From Fundicoccus sp052116145 (GTDB taxonomy: Bacteria; Bacillota; Bacilli; Lactobacillales; Aerococcaceae): a stretch of 64,000 nucleotides of DNA. The DNA lies in NCBI RefSeq assembly GCF_052116145.1, contig NZ_JBQKLQ010000001.1, positions 744,001 through 808,000 of the forward strand. Reading direction: 5' to 3'. The notes under the pieces are model-generated. The model did not search any database and was not told the origin of the DNA. It was given only the letters and a program-made list of their open reading frames with translations. A program made the translations under genes and the position numbers. Positions 25,413 to 33,688 of the stretch are shown piece after piece; the stretch's first letter is position 1; the number at the start of each line of letters is the position of its first letter.

Positions 25413-26750
25413 CTATTTTGTATAATTGCGACCAATAATTTGACTTGTCACCATGGCTCTTGCCACAATTGAATTCTCATGAAAGATATCAACTTGGCTC
25501 AAAGCCGAGCGACGATTTTGATGAACTATCTCGACATTGAACTGGATTTCATTCCCCATTTGAACCAAATTAAAATAATTTAAATTGAGTGATTCAATAA
25601 TATTATTCAAGCCTGTCGTTTCCAATATACGTCGATAAGCTACTTGAGTAATTAATTCACATAGCACACCATAGGATATGGTCCCTAAGTTATTAATCAT
25701 TTGTGGCTGAACATTTAATGCATATTGATAGCGAGTATCGTCCACTTCCGATTGATATTCTTCCAGATGAACAACAACGTCATCCTCATATGTATTGACA
25801 ATTTGAGGTTGTTGTTGCACGGTCTGAATAGCTTTCATAATATCTTGACGCGTCACAACGCCTAGCAACTGTAGATTATCAGCAACAACAGGAATCATTT
25901 CAATATCTTCCCACACCATTCGATGTGAAACGTTAGCGATACTCATATGGGTTTTAACTGTTACCGTATCCTTTGTCATGACTCGCTCGATTGGTACCGA
26001 TTCACTTTTTCCAATTAAATCTTTCGCAGTCACGACACCTGTTAATCGATTATTATAAACAACGGGAAAACGGGATAACCCTGTTTCATTTGATAAATCA
26101 TGGAACACCTTAATCGTATCCTGTGGACTGATTGATTTAGTTTGTTCGATTGGGGTATAAATATCTTTAATTGTCATAATTTCTTTTTTTATCAATTGTT
26201 CTGTCATTGACCGGTTAATAATTGTCGCTACTGTGAATGTATCATGAGTTGTTGAAATAATCGGCAATTCTTTCTCATTTGCTAGTTTGATAACTTCAGG
26301 ACTTATTTTAAATCCACCTGTGACTAATACAGCAATACCATTATTTAATGCTAATTTTTGAACATCTTCTCGGTTTCCGACAATGATTAACGTATTCTTG
26401 GCAAAATAGCGCTCCATGGCATCTACCGTCATAGCTCCGATAATAAATTTAGATAATGGATGATCCAAACCATTGTCCCCACCTAGAATTTCTCCATCGG
26501 TTACACGAGCAACTTCGCGAAACGTTAGCATATCAGGGATATATTCCATTTTCTTTTCTATACGAATTGTGCCAACACGTTCAATCGTTGAGACTAAACC
26601 ATTCACTTCAGCGTCTTTAATTGCACGATAGGCTGTACCTTCACTCATATTTAATTGTTTAGCGATGCCTCGAACAGATATTTTCTCTCCAACTGGTAAT
26701 GTTTCAATATATTGAATAATTTGTTCGTGTTTCGTTGCCACTTTTTTCAC
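25413..26750 (-). CDS. ytoI: YtoI-type regulator: HTH, DRTGG, CBS pair, hotdog domains
   Basis: 445 aa multi-domain protein. HTH about residues 5-60 (KISVRGIAKQLNMSEGTAYRAIKDAEVNGLV), DRTGG domain about 70-185, two CBS domains about 190-315 (MTIKDIYTP and VMTKDTVTV starts), and a C-terminal hotdog/thioesterase-like domain about 330-445. CBS pairs bind adenine nucleotides, so a link with the nucleotide-degrading NrnA encoded next is attractive but inferred. Targets are unknown. GAGGTG precedes the start. Confidence 0.9.
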   Translation of the reverse strand: MKKVATKHEQIIQYIETLPVGEKISVRGIAKQLNMSEGTAYRAIKDAEVNGLVSTIERVGTIRIEKKMEYIPDMLTFREVARVTDGEILGGDNGLDHPLSKFIIGAMTVDAMERYFAKNTLIIVGNREDVQKLALNNGIAVLVTGGFKISPEVIKLANEKELPIISTTHDTFTVATIINRSMTEQLIKKEIMTIKDIYTPIEQTKSISPQDTIKVFHDLSNETGLSRFPVVYNNRLTGVVTAKDLIGKSESVPIERVMTKDTVTVKTHMSIANVSHRMVWEDIEMIPVVADNLQLLGVVTRQDIMKAIQTVQQQPQIVNTYEDDVVVHLEEYQSEVDDTRYQYALNVQPQMINNLGTISYGVLCELITQVAYRRILETTGLNNIIESLNLNYFNLVQMGNEIQFNVEIVHQNRRSALSQVDIFHENSIVARAMVTSQIIGRNYTK

Positions 26751-26774
26751 CTCTTATATACTTTTTCAAAATAT

Positions 26775-26823
26775 ATACAAAAAAACTAAAACTGTTACAC
26801 TAAATAGTATAACAGTTTTAGTT
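26775..26823 (-). terminator. Strong hairpin between ytoI and the gcv operon
   Basis: 14-bp perfect stem AACTAAAACTGTTA / TAACAGTTTTAGTT. Reading on the minus strand it ends with T7, but it lies beyond the gcvPB stop (26890), close to the ytoI start (26750), so it terminates gcv transcription just before ytoI. Confidence 0.9.
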
Positions 26824-26889
26824 AGCTTATACTATGCAACGTTAAGCTATTTCTGCTCATTTTTATGCAAGATAAAAATGATGTTTTAA

Positions 26890-28344
26890 CTAATATTTCA
26901 CGACAGGTTTTCTTGCCGCTAGCGTTTCATCAAGCCGTTTAACAGGTGTTTGATGTGGCGCGTTATTCAACAATTTCGGATTATTTTCTGCAGTTTTTGC
27001 AATTTCAATCATTGCATCTGCGAATTCATCCAACGTTTCTTTAGCTTCTGTTTCAGTCGGTTCAATCATCAAAGCTTCTGCCACAATTAATGGGAAGTAA
27101 ACAGTTGGTGCATAGAAGCCATAATCCAATAATCGTTTTGCTATGTCTTTTGTATTAGCTCCCTGCTTCTTCTGACGATTACCACTTAACACAAATTCAT
27201 GTTTACAGACTTGTGGATATGGCGTGTCGTAATAAGGCTCTAAGCGCGCTTTAAGGTAGTTAGCATTTAAAATCGCATCCTCAGACACTTGACGTAAACC
27301 ATCTGGTCCCATTGCTCGAATATAAGCATAGGCACGTACATTAACGCCAAAGTTTCCGAAGTAACCTTTTACTCTTCCGATTGAATCCGGGTAGTCAGAA
27401 TTCAAGATATAGTGATCACCCATCTTTTCTACTTGTGGGACCGGCAAATAAGGTTTCAAGAAATCTTTAACGGCAACTGGTCCTGATCCAGGGCCACCAC
27501 CACCGTGTGGTGTACTGAATGTTTTATGTAAATTAAAATGAACCGCATCGAAGCCCATTTCACTTGGTTGTGTTAAGCCTAAGATAGCATTTGAATTTGC
27601 ACCATCACAATACATTAATCCCCCAGCATCGTGGATAATATCTGAAATTTCTTTGATGTTGTTCTCAAATAAGCCTAATGTATTTGGGTTCGTCATCATC
27701 ATTCCAGCAGTATCTGGACCAACCACTTCTTTTAGTGCATCCACACTAACCGTCCCATCTTCATTTGATTTAATTTCAATAATATCAAAGCCACATATTG
27801 CAGCCGTTGCTGGATTCGTGCCATGAGCAGAGTCTGGGATTAATATTTTCCTTCTTGTTTGCCCGTCACCATTTTTTTCATGGTATTTTTTAAATATGAG
27901 TAAGGCAGTCCATTCCCCTTGTGCCCCTGCTGCAGGTTGTAATGAAACTTCATCCATACCTGAGATAGCTTTTAAATAATTTTGTAATTCATACATTAAT
28001 TCTAGAGCACCTTGAGTGGTAGTTGGCTCTTGATATGGATGGATCGCTGCAAAACCTGGATAACGCGCAATATCCTCATTCACTTTTGGATTATACTTCA
28101 TCGTACAAGAGCCTAATGGATAAAAGCCAGTTTCTAAACCAAAGTTTTTATTCGATAAAGCAGTATAATGTCTCATGAGTTGTAATTCAGAAACCTCTGG
28201 CAATTCAGCAGTTTTTTTGCGAACTAAATGTGCTGGGATAACTTCTTTTACATCAACATAATCGACATCATTAGACGGTAAATCAAACGCTCGTCTGCCT
28301 GAGCGAGATTTTTCAAATATTAATTGATTTTGTTGTATCATCAT
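26890..28344 (-). CDS. gcvPB: Glycine dehydrogenase (decarboxylating) subunit 2
   Basis: PLP-bearing half of the split P-protein of the glycine cleavage system, which decarboxylates glycine onto the lipoyl arm of GcvH. 484 aa. PLP Lys in NLHKTFSTPHGGGGPGSGPV near residue 275, with the glycine-rich loop following. Its start overlaps the gcvPA stop (TAATG), which implies translational coupling; GGAGGTGG is 10 nt upstream. Last gene of the gcvT-H-PA-PB operon. Confidence 0.96.
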   Translation of the reverse strand: MMIQQNQLIFEKSRSGRRAFDLPSNDVDYVDVKEVIPAHLVRKKTAELPEVSELQLMRHYTALSNKNFGLETGFYPLGSCTMKYNPKVNEDIARYPGFAAIHPYQEPTTTQGALELMYELQNYLKAISGMDEVSLQPAAGAQGEWTALLIFKKYHEKNGDGQTRRKILIPDSAHGTNPATAAICGFDIIEIKSNEDGTVSVDALKEVVGPDTAGMMMTNPNTLGLFENNIKEISDIIHDAGGLMYCDGANSNAILGLTQPSEMGFDAVHFNLHKTFSTPHGGGGPGSGPVAVKDFLKPYLPVPQVEKMGDHYILNSDYPDSIGRVKGYFGNFGVNVRAYAYIRAMGPDGLRQVSEDAILNANYLKARLEPYYDTPYPQVCKHEFVLSGNRQKKQGANTKDIAKRLLDYGFYAPTVYFPLIVAEALMIEPTETEAKETLDEFADAMIEIAKTAENNPKLLNNAPHQTPVKRLDETLAARKPVVKY

Positions 28345-29702
28345 TATTGAGCCACCTCCGTTAATACCGTCACTAATTTATCCATTTCTGACTTGCTACG
28401 CTTTTCAGTCACACACAACAGCATGGCATTAGAAACCCCTAATCGCTTGGATACATCTAAACCACCAATAATATCATTTGTTAACAATCTCTCATTAACC
28501 TCACTGATTGGTTCCTTTAATTGAATAACAAATTCATTAAAGAAGTCTGGTTGACTTAACACATTAATACCAGCCTCGGCCAAAGCTGTGGATAAATAGT
28601 GAGCTTTTGAAATGTTCTGTTGTGCCATTTCACGGATGCCCTCTTTGCCCATAGCGCTCATAAACACTGCTGAAGCCAAGGCAAACAACGCTTGGTTAGA
28701 ACTCATATTACTTGTCGCTTTTTCACGACGAATATGTTGTTCACGCGTTTGTAATGTCATCACAAAGCCACGTTTGCCGTCGGCATCTACTGTCTGACCG
28801 ACAATACGACTTGGTAACTTTCGCATATATGCTTTTTTCGCAGCAAAGTAACCACAATGAGGTCCACCGTAAGACATGGAAATCCCTAGTGGTTGCATAT
28901 CCCCGACGACAATATCGGCTCCTAATTCTCCTGGTGCTTCTAAAAGAGCTAAAGCTAACGGATTTGCCACTACAATCAGTAAGGTTTTCCGTCCTTCTAA
29001 CAAGTTTTTTATGGCTTGTAAATCTTCCACAGTTCCAAAAAAGTTAGGATATTGAACAACAACAGCAGCCGTTTCATCATCAATCGCTTGCTCTAATAAA
29101 GTTATATCGGTCGCGTGATTGCTTAGAGCGATGGCTTCCACACCATATTCCATGCCGTAAGCATAGGTAGACAACACTTCTCGTGCTTGAGGATGTACCG
29201 CTTCAGATACGAGCACACGTTTTTTCTTGGTTGTCCCAACTGCTAAGTTACACGCTTCTCCTAAAGACGTAAAAGCATCATATAGACTCGAGTTGGCAAC
29301 AGCCATCCCTGTTAATTCACACACCATTGATTGAAATTCGAATAACGCTTGTAATTCACCTTGACTAGCCTCAGGTTGATAAGGAACATAAGCAGTCATA
29401 AATTCCGAACGTAATAGCACATGGTTAACTACACTAGGGATAAAGTGATCATAAGTTCCAGCACCTAAAAATAAAGCCGCTTCATTGGCTGATTTATTCT
29501 TCATTGCTAATTGAGTCATATGTCTCGTTAATTCTAATTCACTTAATGCTTCTGGGATTCTTAAGGCTTCCTTAAGTCGCAGTTGACTTGGAATATCTTT
29601 TAATAAATCCTCCATCTCGTTGACGCCAATTTGAGCTAACATTTCGTGTCGATCTGCTAGTGTTAATGGTAAATAACGATGCTGTTTAGTCAAAAACTTC
29701 AC
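28344..29702 (-). CDS. gcvPA: Glycine dehydrogenase (decarboxylating) subunit 1
   Basis: Partner subunit of GcvPB in the two-chain P-protein; 452 aa, normal length. Recognisable parts: FLGAGTYDHFIPSVV near residue 80, PYQPEASQGELQALFEFQS near 115, and YGGPHCGYFA near 270. It lacks the PLP Lys, as expected for this subunit. It starts 44 nt after gcvH and overlaps gcvPB by one base. Confidence 0.96.
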   Translation of the reverse strand: MKFLTKQHRYLPLTLADRHEMLAQIGVNEMEDLLKDIPSQLRLKEALRIPEALSELELTRHMTQLAMKNKSANEAALFLGAGTYDHFIPSVVNHVLLRSEFMTAYVPYQPEASQGELQALFEFQSMVCELTGMAVANSSLYDAFTSLGEACNLAVGTTKKKRVLVSEAVHPQAREVLSTYAYGMEYGVEAIALSNHATDITLLEQAIDDETAAVVVQYPNFFGTVEDLQAIKNLLEGRKTLLIVVANPLALALLEAPGELGADIVVGDMQPLGISMSYGGPHCGYFAAKKAYMRKLPSRIVGQTVDADGKRGFVMTLQTREQHIRREKATSNMSSNQALFALASAVFMSAMGKEGIREMAQQNISKAHYLSTALAEAGINVLSQPDFFNEFVIQLKEPISEVNERLLTNDIIGGLDVSKRLGVSNAMLLCVTEKRSKSEMDKLVTVLTEVAQ

Positions 29703-29746
29703 TCCTCATGATTTAAATTACTCAAATAGTTTTGTTTTAATATGAA

Positions 29747-30130
29747 TTATTCTTCAATGAATTTTTCGTAATCCGCTAAAGAGAGTAAGCCAGATGTATC
29801 GACAACGTCTTTTGTTTTCATTTCGACTAGCCAACCTGTTTCAAGTGGTGATTCATTCAATACCTCTGGCTCGTCTTCTAATAGTGCATTTGTATTTGAA
29901 ATAACACCTGCAATTGGCGCATAAATTCCTGACGTTGATTTTACTGATTCAACTGTCGCAAATTCTTCTTCCAAAGCTAACTCATCTTCAACGTCGGGTA
30001 ATTCAACGTAAACGATGTCTCCCAATTGATCTACCGCAAATTCCGTAATACCGATACGAATTGTATGTTCATCTAAAACTGCTACCCATTCATGCTCTTG
30101 TGTATAAAACAATTCGTTTTTGTTTACCAT
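29747..30130 (-). CDS. gcvH: Glycine cleavage system H protein
   Basis: Lipoyl carrier protein of 127 aa. Lipoylation Lys in ATVESVKSTSGIYAP near residue 62; GDIVYVELP precedes it and the C-terminal helix is intact. Shuttles the methylamine intermediate between P, T and L proteins. It starts 15 nt after gcvT. In some Firmicutes GcvH also acts as lipoyl donor to other complexes. Confidence 0.96.
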   Translation of the reverse strand: MVNKNELFYTQEHEWVAVLDEHTIRIGITEFAVDQLGDIVYVELPDVEDELALEEEFATVESVKSTSGIYAPIAGVISNTNALLEDEPEVLNESPLETGWLVEMKTKDVVDTSGLLSLADYEKFIEE

Positions 30131-30145
30131 TTAAATCACTCCTGT

Positions 30146-31264
30146 TTATTTTCTTTTTAACCAATCTTTTTTGGTAATGATTGCTGGTATTCTTTTCTTA
30201 CGTACTTGAACGTATACCTCTTGACCTAAAGCAGCCTCATGTTTATTCAACAACATAAAACCGATGGCTTTTTTTAAGCTTGGTGATTGGGTTCCTGATG
30301 TAACAATGCCAATTTCTTCATCTTTGTCGTTGTAAACAGGATAGCCCTGCCGCGCAATCCCTTTACCAAGCATTTCAAAACCTCTTGAGATTCGTTGCGT
30401 GCTAGTTTCTTTGAGCGCTTGTAAACTATCCTGACCAATGAAGTGCGGGTCTTTATTTAATTTAACCGCAAAAGAAATGCCTGCTTCTAAAGGATTAATA
30501 TTTTCATCTAATTCTTGACCATATAAAGACATACCCGCTTCTAAGCGCAAGGTATCTCGCGATCCTAAACCACATTCAGTGATTGCAAAATCTTCTCCCG
30601 CTTTTAATAATTCAAGCCATAAAGCCTCTGTTTGGTCCCATTGACAATATAATTCAAAGCCATCTTCGCCTGTATAACCTGTTCTTGATAAGAACACATC
30701 AGGAATTGATGAAACGATGACTTTTTCAATAAAATGAAATGGTTTTAAAACAGATAAGTCTTCTTTGACTAATTTTTGCATGACATCCACTGCACGAGGA
30801 CCTTGAACAGCGACTAAGCCCATCTTGTGCGAAACATCTTCGATCGTCACTTGATAGTCTAATTGGTGTTTTTCTAACCATTCTACTATCTTTTCTGTAT
30901 TTGAAGCGTTGGGAGTAAATAAAAATCGTTCGCTATTTAATTTATAGATAATCAAATCATCTAAAGTTCCACCTGATTCATCAACAATTGCAGTATATTG
31001 AGCCTGGTTATTATCAACCTTACGAATATCATTTGTAATAATGTGGTTAATAAACAACTCTGCGTCCGGACCAGACACGAAAACTTCACCCATATGTGAT
31101 GTTTCAAAAAGACCTACATTTTGACGGACTGCCTCATGTTCAGTCTGAATTTTGCTAAATTGAATCGGTAACGCCCATCCATGAAAATCTGCTAATTTAA
31201 GCCCTTGTGTTTGATAGTAATCATACAACGGTGTTCGTTTCAATACAGAGCCATCTTGTGACAT
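30146..31264 (-). CDS. gcvT: Aminomethyltransferase (glycine cleavage T protein)
   Basis: Transfers the methylene from the lipoyl arm to tetrahydrofolate; 372 aa. Begins KRTPLYDYYQTQGLKLADFHGWALPIQF; the folate-site Asp region is NDIRKVDNNQAQYT, and SRTGYTGEDGFELYC and GLGSRDTLRLEAGM are intact. The open frame starts five codons upstream at ATGAGGGGGG, but that is the ribosome site, so ATG 31264 is used. First gene of the operon; the L-protein gene is not in the window. Confidence 0.95.
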   Translation of the reverse strand: MSQDGSVLKRTPLYDYYQTQGLKLADFHGWALPIQFSKIQTEHEAVRQNVGLFETSHMGEVFVSGPDAELFINHIITNDIRKVDNNQAQYTAIVDESGGTLDDLIIYKLNSERFLFTPNASNTEKIVEWLEKHQLDYQVTIEDVSHKMGLVAVQGPRAVDVMQKLVKEDLSVLKPFHFIEKVIVSSIPDVFLSRTGYTGEDGFELYCQWDQTEALWLELLKAGEDFAITECGLGSRDTLRLEAGMSLYGQELDENINPLEAGISFAVKLNKDPHFIGQDSLQALKETSTQRISRGFEMLGKGIARQGYPVYNDKDEEIGIVTSGTQSPSLKKAIGFMLLNKHEAALGQEVYVQVRKKRIPAIITKKDWLKRK

Positions 31265-31735
31265 TGAATCCCCCCTCATTTAAGAACTTAAGATAAGTTT
31301 AACATGAAAGGTTAAAATTTAATAGCTGTTTGAAAGGGTTTACAACCTAAATAACACGAACATATTCAAGGTGTTACATTATAATGAACACATCTTTAAC
31401 ACGCCAGAAGTTCACGCTTTCAAACGCATTAGATAGCCATTTGCTCTGTTTGTATCCCCTTAATTAAAAACATTCACAATAGAGAGATATTCTAACTGAA
31501 CATTCGTTTTTAATCTCAGAAAGCCTTATGCGACCCAGTTGAATTCAACTATAATCTTTTAAAAATGAGAAAACACGAACATTAACTTTTAAAAGGGGTT
31601 TTTTTATGGTTATTTAGCTTTTATTTATCAAACATTTCTAAATAACCCACAATTAAAAGGGTAAATCACGAATGATTCACCCTTTTTGAAGAATATCAGT
31701 CTTTAATAATCTTCATTATCTTTAAACTTCCAATG
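31265..31735. other. Intergenic region upstream of the gcv operon
   Basis: 471 nt. It holds the terminator of the upstream regulator pair (31655-31688), another perfect stem GGTTATTTAG / CTAAATAACC (31608-31647), and a TATAAT inside the exact palindrome CATTATAATG (31377-31386) flanked by GTGTT and AACAC. That is a likely gcvT -10 with an operator-like symmetry. I looked for the conserved cores of a glycine riboswitch on the minus strand and did not find them. No convincing small gene. Confidence 0.5.
31655..31688 (-). terminator. Terminator of the Rgg-like pair
   Basis: AAAAGGGTAAATCA / TGATTCACCCTTTT stem with one mismatch and a 4-nt loop; T-run on the minus strand. Confidence 0.88.
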
Positions 31736-32596
31736 CTACCAATTCAATTTAGCTAAATTATGAATGACCTGCAATTCATCATAACGATGTCTCAATCGCA
31801 GGGCTAGAAAATCCATTTTAATGTCATTAAAGCGCTTATACAAGCGTAGAACACGTGTGTAATCGTCTTCTTCCCCCCCAAAAACGACAGCATGTAACGC
31901 TCGATTAATCGCATAAAAAGCTTGGAGTGTTTCATAACTTTCAATTAAAAGCAAAGCTGCCAATTTGTCAGAAATATCTTTTGCGTAATGCTTTTGCGAA
32001 CGTTTGATAAATTCATAATAAGCCACATCCAACAGGTAAATTAATACCATATTTTGTTCTAAATAGATCGGATTAGCTGCTTCTTGGTAAATACGATTAA
32101 CAAAGGACATAATGACGGAACTACGATGCTGATAGAGAATTAATGTGTACAGCTGAATCTCTTTTGAACTCCATTCTTGGATTTGAAAGATATAATTTTT
32201 AATGTTTTGAAGTTGCTGAGCTTCGTCCGTCCCACCCATCTTCAGACGAATCTGAATAGCCATCATTCCATAATGATCGTAGCGCAACGTCGATTGTCGA
32301 TCGAAAGAGGCAGCTTGCTGCTTCATTTCTTCAAGATCTTGGCGTTGAATGACTTTTGCCATTCTCAAAACATCTTCAGATTCTGTCGATTTGACATAAT
32401 CAAACATACTTAATTCATGCTCATTTATATCCAAACGACTTAGAAGATACAAGAACTTGTCCACAGATAAGGCTTGGCCTTTATTAATAAAACGAGAGTA
32501 AGTCGAATGGGAAATATAATCACCACAAAGTTGCTTGACCGACAAGCCACGTTTCAAACGCAAAGACTCCACTAGATACTTATAATCAATCGGCAC
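31736..32596 (-). CDS. Rgg/MutR-like transcriptional regulator (second of tandem pair)
   Basis: 286 aa. N-terminal HTH (KYLVESLRLKRGLSVKQLCGDYISHSTYSRFINKG) followed by an all-helical repeat domain as in Rgg/GadR/MutR peptide-sensing regulators. It has a GTG start overlapping the end of the upstream paralogue by 11 nt. Its ribosome site is the G8 tract within the upstream gene. A G7 tract lies at 31873-31879 inside its own coding part (VVFGGEEDD). Ligand and targets are unknown; neighbouring loci are the gcv operon and the ZIP-dinB pair. Confidence 0.85.
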   Translation of the reverse strand: MPIDYKYLVESLRLKRGLSVKQLCGDYISHSTYSRFINKGQALSVDKFLYLLSRLDINEHELSMFDYVKSTESEDVLRMAKVIQRQDLEEMKQQAASFDRQSTLRYDHYGMMAIQIRLKMGGTDEAQQLQNIKNYIFQIQEWSSKEIQLYTLILYQHRSSVIMSFVNRIYQEAANPIYLEQNMVLIYLLDVAYYEFIKRSQKHYAKDISDKLAALLLIESYETLQAFYAINRALHAVVFGGEEDDYTRVLRLYKRFNDIKMDFLALRLRHRYDELQVIHNLAKLNW

Positions 32597-33467
32597 CTTT
32601 TCCCCCCCCTTTCATGGTTGACACACCTAAATTTTCCATCAAGTCTTTAAGCTTTTTGCTTCGTTGATTTAAATTTAAATCTTCATAAAATATCAACAAG
32701 TCCTCGATCATTTGAAAAGCTACTTCGTCCTCTCCTTTGATAAATAATCGCAATGCATCCAATTGTCGAACTGTTAATTTACCACTTAAATCGGTAGGTA
32801 AAGCAAACAACTCTTTGTACGAAGTAAAATACTCCTGCGCATGTTTAAATTCTCCTTTTCGAATTCTTTCGATTATCATTTGTGCACACAGTTCCAAGAG
32901 CTGTTTAGATACGACTGGATCTTGCTTATAATCGCTAAGAGCCAGAGCCGTTTGAAATAAGCTCTCAGCATCATCCAGACTGATATACTTAAATATTAAC
33001 TGAAGTGCTCGCAAATCATTACTGGAGTAGTATTTTATCTGACGAAGTTGACGCAGCACCTCAGCAAATTTCGGCTCAACACCACTTATTGGATGCGCAA
33101 TGGCTTCGAAAGTAACTAATAGTGTCAAAAATAATTGATCACTTGAATACCAATATTTTCCTAACTTCTTTTGCTCATAATTCTCGATTAAAGATACTAA
33201 AATTGAGAAATCAGCCGTCTCCTGAGCATGATGTAACACGACATAATCATACGACAGCTGAAAAAACACCAAATATTCTTGAAGGAACACCCCAAATGAT
33301 ATATCTAATTTAGAAATAAGCGCTAGAAATGAGTCTGCTGATAAAAGAGTCTTCCCTCTAATGAAACGTGAATACGTCGAAGGAGCCACAATTCCATCGC
33401 ACACCTCAGCAATCGACCGACTTTGATTTTGACGAATCGCCTCAATTACCCGGCCTATATTATCCAT
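32586..33467 (-). CDS. Rgg/MutR-like transcriptional regulator (first of tandem pair)
   Basis: 293 aa paralogue of the next gene: the HTH block STYSRFIRGKTLLSADSFLALISKLDI aligns with STYSRFINKGQALSVDKFLYLLSRLDI there. The rest is helical, TPR-like. AGGAGG lies 7 nt upstream of the ATG. The C-terminal end STMKGGGKGAD is written by a G8 homopolymer that also supplies the ribosome site for the second regulator. The two proteins may act as a heteromer or a sensor/co-regulator pair; this is inference. Confidence 0.85.
   Translation of the reverse strand: MDNIGRVIEAIRQNQSRSIAEVCDGIVAPSTYSRFIRGKTLLSADSFLALISKLDISFGVFLQEYLVFFQLSYDYVVLHHAQETADFSILVSLIENYEQKKLGKYWYSSDQLFLTLLVTFEAIAHPISGVEPKFAEVLRQLRQIKYYSSNDLRALQLIFKYISLDDAESLFQTALALSDYKQDPVVSKQLLELCAQMIIERIRKGEFKHAQEYFTSYKELFALPTDLSGKLTVRQLDALRLFIKGEDEVAFQMIEDLLIFYEDLNLNQRSKKLKDLMENLGVSTMKGGGKGAD
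32602..32609. repeat. C8/G8 homopolymer at the junction of the two regulators
   Basis: Eight consecutive G on the coding strand, inside the last ten codons of the first regulator and 5-13 nt before the GTG of the second. Slipped-strand changes here would alter the C-terminus of one protein and the ribosome site and coupling of the other. Confidence 0.75.
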
Positions 33468-33522
33468 AACTTGTCCTCCTAAAACATTTCATCATTAAAC
33501 ACATTATAAAATGCTTTTATTA

Positions 33523-33594
33523 CTATGTTAGAAGACAGTGCACAAACGCACAAAACAAGACTGACTGAAGGCAACAGGCATTAATATTAATCAT
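33523..33594 (-). CDS. Candidate short peptide ORF upstream of the Rgg pair
   Basis: 23-codon ORF, on the same strand and 55 nt upstream of the first regulator. The core reads CCLQSVLFCAFVHCLL: hydrophobic, four Cys in all. GAGG sits 5 nt before the ATG. Rgg regulators are often paired with short hydrophobic pheromone genes, which motivates the call. However, the usual lysine-rich N-terminus of SHP peptides is absent and no clear promoter is seen, so it may be chance. Confidence 0.25.
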   Translation of the reverse strand: MININACCLQSVLFCAFVHCLLT

Positions 33595-33655
33595 TCATTC
33601 CTCTTCGAAAACCTATTCATCTGCGTGGAAAGGTGCTATTATTCTGAACAAGAGT

Positions 33656-33687
33656 AAAAAAAAAGAGCCATAAAGGCTCAAAAAAAA
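33656..33687 (-). terminator. Terminator of the dinB-ZIP operon
   Basis: GAGCC / GGCTC stem with A-runs on both flanks giving T9 on the minus strand. Confidence 0.85.
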
Positions 33688-33688
33688 C

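Noticed and set aside
28612..29047. Plus-strand open frames opposite gcvPA
   Set aside because: Antisense shadows; gcvPA is intact and conserved on the other strand.
31265..31735. Glycine riboswitch before gcvT
   Set aside because: The conserved aptamer cores are not visible on the minus strand; a covariance search would be decisive.
33511..33531. Tiny plus-strand ORF MLLLLC
   Set aside because: Six codons, no ribosome site; it overlaps the likely promoter of the first Rgg-like gene.
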